Shown here in pieces: positions 1 to 9,663 of a DNA stretch of 32,581 nucleotides. The notes beneath the pieces were generated by a model, which made no database searches, was not told the origin of the DNA, and saw only the letters and a list, made by a program, of their open reading frames with translations. The stretch is from assembly GCA_003427395.1 (NCBI GenBank), contig BFEA01000944.1, forward strand, positions 56,602-89,182, in the 5' to 3' direction. The stretch comes from Chara braunii. Lineage: Eukaryota; Streptophyta; Charophyceae; Charales; Characeae. The position numbers and the translations under genes were made by a program. Within the stretch, counting starts at the first letter, position 1. The number at the start of each line of letters is the position of its first letter.

Positions 1-689
1 GATTGAAGGTGCATTTGAAGGTAAGGGAGTATAGCGGCGGGGATGGCGAAGACAACGGGGGTAGAAGGCAGCTGACGGAAGTCATTACACGCTCATTTCT
101 TCACGGATTGGAGCGAGGGAAGAAGAGAGTTTGGGGTTCTAACCCCGAGTGAATTCGATTTTGACGTTAGTTTTAGTGATGGGTCAGTGAGTTAGGAGTT
201 AATCGAGGAATAGATTGCGCGGAGGTTGTTCGAGGTAGCTATGGAATGAGCAGATGAACACGAAACTCAATCGATTTTCAATAAAATCAGTTGACGAAAG
301 AAGCGATTTGGGGATTCTGAAGGTGGGCAACCTCAAATCCGAGGTCGTTTTTTTTAGATAAGTTAGTAATATAGAAGAAATTAGAAAACGACTGCGCGGA
401 GGGATGGCGGGAACTGGTTATGGTAGGAAGGAAGGAAGCGATATCTCGCTCGATTCTTAACAGAATCGGGCGAGGAAAGATGTAAAATAGGGGTGTTCGG
501 GTGGTGTAAGAGTGACGGCGGCGTCAGTATTGCCTATAGGCAAGTGGTTTTGCTTGGGTTGATACTAAAGGCTGCGCCGAGGGAAGAGTTAGCAACTGAA
601 ATGTATTTTCCCATTTTTTCGACAAATCCCCTCCGTGGTCTTCTTCTCAGTTCACGTGTGATCGATTTCACTGTGTCGCGGGGTTGGAG
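1..689. other. Non-coding stretch, nothing recognised
   Basis: There are only short, overlapping open frames without domain-like sequence. The composition is slightly purine-rich, with several GAATCGGGCGAGG-like words. I see no promoter, repeat array or mobile-element end. Confidence 0.5.
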
Positions 690-695
690 ACTTAC

Positions 696-878
696 CTGTT
701 GGTCAGGTGCCATCATACGCTGAGGGAACTGCGACGAGCTGCATAAGGAAGGGATACAGAGAGAGAGAGAGAGCGAGAGGGGAAAAAAACGGGGTGAAAT
801 ACTTACCTGAATACAGGCGGTCGATGTAGGTGATGATGTCGTGTACGTTGGTCTTCGGTTTCGACGTAGTCCAGTTTC
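696..878 (-). other. Candidate pair of spliced mini-exons, minus strand
   Basis: Two perfect minus-strand donors (CAGGTAAGT) lie at 801-809 and 690-698. Between them a pyrimidine-rich stretch ending TTATGCAG (AG at 740-739) gives a 68-nt intron (739-806) and an exon of 43 nt (696-738). An upstream TTTAG would give a first exon of 72 nt (807-878). One frame of that exon reads KPKTNVHDIITYIDRLYS, which looks protein-like, but joining it to the next exon in that frame reaches a stop. I do not recognise the protein. It could be a decayed gene, an exon of a non-coding transcript, or chance. Confidence 0.25.
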
Positions 879-999
879 CTAAACACCGGTAGGCTAGTTA
901 GACTGAGTAGTATAGGTTGTGCATTGGGCAGAGGTCGCAAAACCATTTTGTTTCCTACCCATATCCGACGCAACCCAAGCCTTGATGTATCATATCTAG

Positions 1000-2380
1000 T
1001 CGGACTCATGTAAACACAATTTCTTTGACCCAGACCCAACCCACCCACGCTAATTTATATTTGTTTTTACCCGTACCCAGCCCACCCAGGGTGACTTAAA
1101 AATTGTCTACCCATACCCAACCACACTCAGGTCGTTCAACCTCATCCAACTGCACTTGAACTGAGTATCGATCCACCCATGTCCAGCCGTATCTGTGCCC
1201 AAAATTTTCCACCCCGGCTTAGTTTTATTTTTATTTTAAACTTAGGTCGTTGCATGTCGGATTTTTTAGCTTCCATCCAGAGATCTCCACTTCAAATTTT
1301 GGCGGCGGCAATGGACCAGTGGCTGGGGATACTCAAAGTGATACTTTTTGTCTACAGTTGGCCGCATCTACAGCCAGATTTCGATGGATCTGACCGCAAT
1401 TGTGGCTAGAGCTTATAAGTGAATGTCGTATTCCCTAAGATGAAACGACTCGGGCCAGGCCGAGTTAATAATACGGCCTGGCCCTAATACTACCTCGTCC
1501 GTAAGATGAACGACAGATGGCCAGAGACAAATTTATACTAGGGGCACGTCCAACTAGTACCACTATTTCCTAGTGAAGAAAAAGGGTCAGGCCTAACCCT
1601 CATACTACCTAGGCTTGCCTAATATGCCTAGTATGCCTACAGGCCACGGGTCACCCGCGTGAAACCTGTACCCGGTCGTACCCGGAACCAGGGCAAATCT
1701 TTGCCGGACCGTAACCGTCCAGGCACTGTGTCAACACCCAGCCCCACCCACCCTACAGTTTCCTGCCCCGGCCATATCCCCCCTTTAAATTTACAGACCC
1801 AGTTGTCCCCATGCATACTAATCATGCCATACCCTTGCCCGTCCAGAACTGTCGGGTACGGTTGTCGGGTCGGGTCATGGCCACCCAATGTCAACCTCTG
1901 GCGTCGGGCGTTAGGCAGTGGGAGCAACATTGAATACAGTGTTGGTGTGACCAGAGTGCGTCTGCACTTGGCACTTAGGTTCATCATACTGCCTTTATAA
2001 GGGTGGTGTCTTAGTGCATAGTGATTTCGCTCGGTACATATCTATCAAAAATACTTTCGTGGTGTTGCAACATGGAATTTTTGTCTATCGCTCCCGCCCT
2101 TATTTTATGCAGTTGGTAAGTAGTGGAAGGGGGTTCCTATAGATTGGGCAGCGATGGTCGTGATCATCTTCACTGCAGCTACACCCGGACCGTCATCGGG
2201 GGGGCCGTCTGAAGGGGGGACGCCGAAGAGGGTGACAGCCCTGTCGAGAGAAGCAACCTCTGCAGCGGATCGGTGTGCTGCTCATCCGCTGCTTTGAAAG
2301 TGGTGCGGCACAGGGCTCCGGGACCGGAAGGGTAGTTTATCGGATGAAACGGTGAGAGGGACGTACGTAAGTAGGACACT
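1000..2380. other. Non-coding stretch with degenerate TACCC-type repeats
   Basis: From about 1030 to 1180 and again from 1650 to 1890 the plus strand is rich in scattered ACCCA, TACCC and TACCCGG words, suggesting a decayed low-complexity repeat. The sense and antisense frames at 1637-2000 are mirror artefacts of this composition. Two palindromes (1452-1484 and 1583-1600) are listed separately. Confidence 0.4.
1452..1484. repeat. Perfect 11-bp inverted repeat
   Basis: GGGCCAGGCCG (1452-1462) and CGGCCTGGCCC (1474-1484) form an 11-bp perfect stem with an 11-nt AT-rich loop. The following words CCCTAATACTACCT recur as CCCTCATACTACCT after a second near-palindrome at 1583-1600, so this looks like a repeated small module. 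Confidence 0.6.
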
Positions 2381-3855
2381 TACCTCTCGGCAGAAATGCC
2401 TCCTGACAACCAGAGTGGTTGAGGAAGAGTTACGGGAAGAATGTCGGCCTGGAAGAGTATGGTTGGGCGAAAAGGAATGGAAGGCAAGCATCCGCAAAAA
2501 AACAACGAGAAGGATGTTGTGCAATAGGGAGGATTACCGAGATAGATTGTTGCTACGACCTGCGTTGGCACTTAGCAGAGCTTCTCGGAGGTTCATGGTG
2601 GTTATTGTTGCTGGTAAGTACTAAGCAGCAAAGTGTCAGCTCTGTTATGGTTTGCGGGCTACTGTCGTAATTGGCTGGTTTTGTTGGGGCAGGTTGTGGC
2701 TCACTGCTATCTAACATTGCCACCACTTACGATTATGGCGTGCCTTTTGAGTTTGTTGAATGCTACTCTATTTTTTTTGGCATTTCGACTAAAGCATGGG
2801 GCAAACTCTATTCAAGACAATATGCTTATAGGCTGCACACCGACGATTGGTCAAGAAAACGGGTAACAGTATAGGGGAGTGTTATTGCTACGACCTAAAG
2901 ATAGAGTCTGATTGTGTGGCGTACCTACAGCGAGGGTGGCAGTTTGGCTACGCCTTGCAGTCGAAGAGGGAGGTTTGCTGCTATGTAAATAATGTTGTCG
3001 TGTATATGAGAAGAGCTGGAGATTCGCTTGCAGATTGGAGTGTTGGTCAGCCCCACGGTTAAAAGAGTGAAGTGTAAAGCACTAGGCCGGTATACTTGCC
3101 TTGCTGATGGTGCACGGCCCGTCTGATTGAACGGAGCAACGGGAGACAAGCTACGAAGGTTGTAAACTCACCTTCCAACCAGCAACACCATCTGTTGCTG
3201 GATAAAGCAACAACAGGCCAACTGCGAGAGACGAATTTGATTGTTGACCGGTGCGCCATTTGCTCCGCCATACGGAGCACTTAGAGGAGAGTCGCGAGCA
3301 ACAAGCCTATCTATAGTAGTCGGTGCAGTTCGGACCGAGAAGCTCCACGAAGGAGGTTGAGTCCTTTGAAGGAAGGGGTGATTACTGCAAGTTGAAGGAC
3401 CGTCAGGAAGTCAACAACTGGCTATTTAACTTTGACTCGCCAAACTGCTACAAATTTTGGCCACCATTGCGGGGCCCTCACTGACAGGCGAATCAAGGAA
3501 TCAAGGCTCTCTCCTGGGACTTGAGTTATCCCTCTCCTGTATCTCGAGAGTCTGAAACCCCTCTTTCTACCTTTCTTACTCTAGAAGTCTAGTCCTGTTC
3601 TGAGAGGAAGGCAGCAGGCGGGATTGCAACCAGTAGAACCGCAACAAGACTCTGTGGGGAGTTCGCCCACCGATCGCGGGAGCTCTGCCATAACTCAGGA
3701 GAGTTCTGGAGGCAGCGAACTGAGAGGTAACCTTTCATCCCCTTCTATAAAACCAGTTATAACCCTTATTTGAACATCTTGCTATGATTGACTGAATGAA
3801 CTGCATGTATCTCTACTTTGACTTTCACTTAAGAAAAGGGATGCATGTGCTGCAG
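2381..3855. other. Non-coding stretch, no recognised gene
   Basis: Overlapping frames of 60-90 codons occur at 2352-2866 on both strands, but none carries a motif. Donor-like signals occur at 2381 (minus, AGGTAAGTG) and about 2610 (plus, TGGTAAGTAC). No repeat array was seen. Confidence 0.4.
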
Positions 3856-3892
3856 ATACCTTGAAGAAGAAGCTGGAGCGATGGCGCTGCAG
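3856..3892 (+). other. Candidate mini-exon with perfect donor
   Basis: An acceptor-like TGTGCTGCAG precedes 3856, and a perfect donor CAGGTAAGT covers 3890-3898. The 37-nt interval contains ATGGCGCTGCAG. There is no neighbouring exon to join it to, so this is only a splice-signal call. Confidence 0.2.
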
Positions 3893-3954
3893 GTAAGTCC
3901 CCCTGGCCTCCGCCCAATCTCTCCCTCTATAGTACTACTCTAGCTCCTATGGCG

Positions 3955-4440
3955 GCCAGCGCTGAAGACTACAGCTACCGCCACTAGCATCCAGCGCTGA
4001 AGACTACTGCTAACGCTACTACTACTACTACAGCGCTCCTCCAGAGTGCTGCTGCCGAATCCTGAAGACTACCTCCTGCCTCCTGAACTGCACGTGAAGT
4101 GCCTGGGAAGTACTTAGGAACTACCTGCAGCCTGCAGGGCGGGCCAGTCCTCTATAGTGCTGGCCCGTCTAGGAGGCTGCTCTTGCCAATGCCAAACTGT
4201 GCCAGACCCTGGGGTTGAAGCTCAAACGAAGGTTGTCTTGAAAATAGGCCAAAAATGCCCTGAGCTAAAACCCTGGTTTGGTGCCTGAGTTTCGGGGCCG
4301 GCCGAACTCACGAGGGCCTGAAAATGGCCCTCAGTTTCAGGCTGAAAAGATTCAAGGCCGGAAAGGCCCTAATTTAGGCTGAAACGACACAGGGCCTGTA
4401 GGCCCTTGTTTTCAGGCTTTTGGCCTGAAAACGTCACAGC
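3955..4440. repeat. Short direct and inverted repeats (AGGCC/CCTGAAA rich)
   Basis: CCAGCGCTGAAGACTAC occurs twice between 3956 and 4006. From 4260 the sequence is a patchwork of GGCCTGAAA and AGGCTGAAA words. It ends in two adjacent perfect hairpins: AGGGCCT/AGGCCCT at 4391-4406 (2-nt spacer) and GTTTTCAGGC/GCCTGAAAAC at 4408-4432 (5-nt loop). Confidence 0.55.
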
Positions 4441-4699
4441 CTTGAAAGTGGCCCATGCAGCCTGTTGCAGTCGCAGCATGTAACAAACATGAGGCCAATC
4501 GGGATTGAACCCACAGCCTCCTGAATACCACTTGCGATCCTTCTTTTTTCCTTTCAGCTTTTGTTCATTCATTCCTTTCCAAATTCTTTTTGTTGCAACC
4601 ACCCAACGGCACACTCCGTCGATTCATTCACAATCTCAGCACTCCAACCAATGAAATAGATCTGCGGTTTGGGGCGCTAAATAACAAAAAGCAGGGAAA

Positions 4700-5377
4700 A
4701 TGTGTGAAACAGGTCCCACACATAAGGTAGCCTCCTTACAATGGCAAATAGTTCACAGATATCTGCCTACGAATGACTGGATTATTGACAAAACTTCGTT
4801 AGATCAAAGAGGTATACCTCATCCATGGTGTAACAGGATCTGGAATCAACTGGGTACCACCCTGCCCTGGCCCTGGGAATGGAAAGCTCTCCTTTTGGAA
4901 ACCTGGCTTCCAGATCAAGGGGATGAATTCACAACTAACCTACTCTTACTTGGTAGGAGGGCGATCATTTGGACAATCTGGACAAAAAGGTGTACCTATG
5001 AAATCGAAGGTGCGCGACTGGATGGCCCAGACTTTACTGATACTACTAAACAGCAGATTCAAACAGAATTGTCCATTAAATGGGAATATTTAAGAGAGAA
5101 AATCCAACATCTATCCTTACAAAATGAGATCTGGCACCACATCAAACAGTTCAACAGAAGTCGGCTTGGGGGAGGCCAGGGGGGGAGGTTGGGGCAAGTA
5201 ATGTGGGAAGGTGCACATGAGAACTCACAGGAGCCCTTCCAAAGAAATTACCGGTTGGTCTTCAACGACTGGAGTACTGTTGATCCTGCTAGTCCCTTAA
5301 GGCCTCTTTCTGAATTCCCTGATTTCTCCCCCCCCCCTCCGGGTGACTGTCTTGGTCCCTCTGTGTGGTATGGATAG
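4700..5377 (+). pseudogene. LINE ORF2 C-terminal fragment
   Basis: An open frame of 225 codons starts at ATG 4700; an in-frame TAA lies only five codons upstream (4682-4684), so the rest of ORF2 is missing or out of frame. The segment LQWQIVHRYLPTNDWI followed by RGIPHPWC matches the region after the reverse transcriptase in plant-type LINEs (the RT zinc-binding region). Further on, GRRAIIWTIWTKRCTYEIEG matches the usual conserved C-terminal stretch. The expected CxxC...HxxxxC knuckle appears deleted: the sequence passes directly from PWC to NRIWNQLG. The 3' end is Gly- and Pro-rich. No endonuclease or RT catalytic motif is present. It is probably a dead 5'-truncated insertion. Confidence 0.65.
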
Positions 5378-5677
5378 GACAGAGGCAAGGAGTAGGAGTA
5401 TGGGGTTCTTTCCTCTCAACCTTTTATGGTTAAGATTTTGGTTATGTGCTTGGTATTCAAGACTTTCTGGCGCCCAGATGGGGTGAAGAGGCACAAAGAG
5501 GCACAAAGCTAGTTCAGTAGTAATACCCTTGGGGGAAGCTGTGTCTGATTCGCAGCAGATTTGGTTCACTTGGATCACTTATTTCATTGTAAAAAAAGCA
5601 TCGCCATCATTAGTATGATCGTAGTTTACATAGAATCAGTAGAAGATCATCATCATCATCATCATCATTATCATGGT
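5378..5677 (+). mobile_element. LINE 3' UTR and (ATC)n tail
   Basis: Non-coding sequence after the LINE stop ends in an (ATC)n run at about 5647-5676. Plant LINEs often end in a short simple repeat, so this is the likely 3' boundary of the insertion. Confidence 0.45.
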
Positions 5678-5729
5678 ATGCGGGACGCTGAGCCCGGTTC
5701 TCAGCAAGTTCGGTTCGGTCACTCCAGGT

Positions 5730-6990
5730 AGACTGTGAGGACCCCGGCCCTTCTTATTTGTAATATCAGCCTTGGGCACTGGGCCCTTTTTAAGGGGGGA
5801 AAAAAAAGAAAAAAAAAAAGGTCAGCTCACAACCATGCCATCAATTTCTTCCCAAAACCTGAACCTTTTGTTCGACGTTCGAGTCCATTAAACAGCTGGG
5901 AAAACCAACCAACCAACCACTTGCAAAGTTTGTATCATTGAACTCATGAAACAGACAAGAACAATCCAACATTCTACAAGGTCCTACCATCTTCACCCGA
6001 ATAGAACGCCTGGTCATTATAGCCTCTTTCTGGGCACGCCACACAGACAAGTCCTGGTGCAGAATGACAAGAATGACACTCCAAGGTTGACACAGATAGA
6101 CGATCCGACAACTGGACGCAGACCAGATCCACCAGAGGCAAATTTAGTATGAGCTGACGACTGGCATACACATGGAAGTTCCGAGGTTCAGAAAGACAGA
6201 CCATCAGACAACTGGAAAAAAAAAATAGGCCAGCCCAAGCGGCAGACAAAAGCAGAATAAGGCCACCACTGGCATGCATGCAGATTGCCGCGCCAGAGGT
6301 GCACAATTCGAATGAGACCTTCAAGGAAAAAGGGATATTAAAAAGGCTTCAACCAGCACAATGCGCTGCGCAACTATACGACAAACTCCCAAGGTATTTC
6401 TACTCTTTTTTCTTTTACATAGCCCATTCACACCTCTCTCCTACAGGGCCAAGCCTCCTAGACATGCCCAATTATCATCTCCCATATGCAGGATTATTTT
6501 GACGATTCTAATGAATGCGAGCATGCGAGCAATCACCAACAAAAAACATTTCTGATGATCCTGGGGTCAGTACAACCTTATCCTACATTACAGTTTCCAT
6601 ATTTAGCAGTTCCTCATCTGGCCTATCACAATCACCACGCCGACAATGCTTTTGTCCATTCCTGCTTCCACATTGGGTTATTCACCAAACTGGGTACCAT
6701 AATCAACACGGCAAGTGCTCCTCTCGTCTTCATTGCACTTCGTTAACCTCCGTATGATGCGTTCGCCAGCTCTTCATAATACCGCCAATTGATGCTCCCA
6801 GCACCAATGCAGCAGCTACTGCAATACACGGGGAACACACACATAGAAGATTATACACATTACTACATTAGCTTCCCTTCGAACTCAAATACTCGAACAC
6901 GAGATCGGAAACGTGAAATGATCAACCAGAGCACAACCAATGAACATGGGAGAAGAGGCTCTCCGTTCATTCCATGCATGCATACGACTA
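5730..6990. other. Non-coding stretch; possible LTR start at 5730
   Basis: TGTGAGGACCCCGGCCC at 5730 resembles TGTGACGTCCCCGGCC at about 30701 and the TGTRATGACCC start of the two solo LTRs, but no matching end or target duplication was found. An A-rich run lies at 5800-5820. The remaining frames are short and unrecognised. Confidence 0.25.
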
Positions 6991-6991
6991 T

Positions 6992-7033
6992 TCACTTTGC
7001 TGGAAATATAGGTCACTTTGCTGGAAATATAGG
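6992..7033 (+). repeat. Two tandem 21-bp repeats
   Basis: The unit containing TTTGCTGGAAATATAGG occurs twice, at 6992-7012 and 7013-7033, without mismatch. The period is a multiple of three, which keeps the surrounding short frame open, but no gene is supported here. Confidence 0.8.
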
Positions 7034-7439
7034 TCGTGCAACATATGTCAGCACAGTGGCTGGGCACACTTGCAACAGACACGGGGTGAGAGCAGCAAGG
7101 AGGTTGGAGATGGCTGCGAACAGTGTGAAGGGAGTGGACATCCCACAGCACGCATTGCATGGACGAGAAAAATACAGAAGCAGCAATGGAACTAAGAATG
7201 GAAATCGAGCGAATGCCTGTACAAAGGCACAAGCAAGGAATGCCGGAATCAACATCCTCTGCAGCGGAGTGAGTGGGAGATGGTAGGGTGGTTCCGGTAT
7301 TCTTCGTACGCCGTGAATTTTCGCAAAATTCTCTGGAGTTTTGCCTTAGTGGTAGTAGCTGTTCACAATTTCTTCTGAGTTCTGCTAAATTTCATCGACT
7401 GCTCTCAGCCGAAGCCGGATAATGGCCCCAGTACCTTAA

Positions 7440-8266
7440 TTTGTTTTCTGTACTTCCATGAAGGACGCTGGGCCAGGTTCCCAGCATGTGCTGCACCCCA
7501 CAAATAGATTGGAGGGAAAAGAAAACGTAAACAATGAGACTAGACAGGTACGACAGCAGTCCAGGTCAAGGCTGAATACCCGGTCCCACCGAGGCCCCCT
7601 ACCCCCACCGGAACCGGGCCGGTGGACCGCGCCGGTTCCCTCCCAGTTCCCCTTTGCACATTTCGATCGTGTGGGGGTTTCAATTGTTTTTGGGGCCGGG
7701 AGGCCTCCATACGGGTCGTGGAGGCTCCCGGACCCAAAAAAAAATTAACAAGGTCCGGTAGGCCCGCCAGAGTATTGAAAAACTGGCAGTCTATCTGGGC
7801 CATTGATCTGGTGAGATCTGCGGCCCCGATAGGCCGCCAGTTTGTTAACATTCGGGTGGGAAACCACCCAAACATCGGCCAGCCATCCTAACGTTCCCCA
7901 CACACCGCCCACGCCACCCCGCCTCCCGCCTCCCGCTGCTTTCGCGCAGCACAACCCATCACTTTGTCCGAAGTGAACGAGGCCGCTGCTTTGGAGACTG
8001 CGTCGCCCTCCCCCCCCTCTGCGACCCGGCCTCGGAATCACCATTGCCCCGCCCCGCCCCGCCCTGCCGCGCCCCGCCGTCCATCGGTAAGAGTAGGTCT
8101 TCCTCTTGTTCCTCTGTTTCTTCTCTTCTTTGCGGAGGGTAGTGGGCGTGCGAAAGTAAGTTGACACGTGGGAGTAAGTGTGCGCACGGAAACCTGTGGG
8201 AGAGAGAGAGAGAGAGAGAGAGAGCAAAGTCTGGGGCGTGCATGGAGGGTAGTGGATGCTAGCGCG

Positions 8267-8318
<52 letters not shown>

Positions 8319-8560
8319 CGCTGCAACCACCCCACTACCCCCCCCCACACACACACACCCCACCCTCGACAAGCGCAGTCCAACCCCATCATCAAAAAAT
8401 AAAAAACAAATAAAAAAATTGACCTGGTTTTGGGCCCAACCGGATTTCCGGTTGGACCACCGGGGTTCCAACCGGCTGGGTTGGGTCCGGTTCTGTCCAA
8501 CCAGCCTGTGGCCGGTGCAGCCCTGGTCCAGATAAAACTGGGGTCAAAGTACCGTCCAAA
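7440..8560. other. GC-rich non-coding block with GA tracts and CCGGTT palindromes
   Basis: The block contains CCGGTT/AACCGG-rich segments at 7580-7640 and 8430-8520, including the stem CCAACCGG/CCGGTTGG (about 8438-8457). It also contains two (GA)n tracts at about 8199-8224 and 8269-8315. A 299-codon minus-strand frame (7745-8644) is only the readout of these low-complexity tracts (runs of Ser-Leu). Confidence 0.5.
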
Positions 8561-8778
8561 CTGTAGTCCTATCATCCATAAACACACCAGAAACATGAGA
8601 CTGGAATTGAAAGCCAAATTGCTGAGCACAAGGAGTAGCGCCACAGGTGCTACAGCTCACAGATGAGACGGGGAGTGGCCATAGGAGATAACTTCATTTG
8701 ATCTTCTTCTGCACGTCAACAGGTGCTACAGATGCAGCTTGACCAAGACATTCGAGATATGGTCGCCAGCAGCCAACC

Positions 8779-8812
<34 letters not shown>

Positions 8813-9663
8813 ACTACCCTACGTAAGGACTCCAGCGGCATATTCATTCATGGTCAGCCTTTCCTGGATGCATCTCACGTACACACACCCACATATTCAC
8901 TCTGCCAACTCTTAAGATGAATATGCCAGTCCCACATGGACGATTAGACCTTAGGGAGGGATATTAATACGACTTGATCCTCTCCGTACCTTGGGGGGGG
9001 GGGAGGGGGGAGCTCATGAAGGATGTTTACCATGCATGGGAAAGGACAGAGTGGCGTAGGGGAGAATGATGAGCCAGGAACACCCACAACCATAGTCTGT
9101 CATCGGAAAAGACAAACACAAACGGGTGTGTCCATAACATCACCAATCCGTATGGACTCCAGCATACTTACAGACCATGCAATGCCAGAAGCACATTGGA
9201 AGCCTAAAGGAGGAGAGGACGAGAAGAGGCTGATTGCTGACCAGATCCAGTCCAATAGACCACGATAGATAGGGGTAGAGATACACAGGAAAACACACCT
9301 TGGATATGTACGTGGCCTCCCAAATGCTTTTATCGTTACCACCCATGCAGCCTTGCTTCTTGTGCGTCGCACAGCAACTGAAGAGGAGGATGCCTTGCAG
9401 TTCTTCAGTCTTTCCCTCAAGGAACACCTCTCACAATTTGTGTCCAGATAAGGGCCACCCAAGCTGGCACCAGTCCTCTTGTGGTCATCTGCTCTCGTCT
9501 CCAATTCCTTCTTCCTGAGACAGCAGCACGGTCGCACACGCGTGACACCAACCCCTTGTAATCGAGACAAACAAAGGGAGAAGAAGACAAGCCTAGGAAC
9601 ATCCATCCCCGTAGTCAATGTGAAAACGATTCCATTTGACCCCGTCTTTCGCACTTGGTTTGG
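8561..9663. other. 3' flank of EFL1, including probable 3' UTR
   Basis: This stretch lies directly downstream of the EFL1 stop on the minus strand. It holds a (CT)n tract at about 8782-8811 and a G-run at 8994-9002. A donor-like TCTGTAAGTATG lies on the minus strand near 9164-9175. No clear AATAAA signal was identified. The open minus frame at 9100-9654 has no domain and is probably untranslated. Confidence 0.35.

Noticed and set aside
1637-2000. Sense and antisense frames of 113-116 codons
   Set aside because: They are mirror frames over a TACCC-rich degenerate repeat, with no motif in either.
7745-8644. 299-codon minus-strand frame
   Set aside because: It is read through GA/CT repeats (Ser-Leu runs) and GC-rich repeats. 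No conserved motif is seen.
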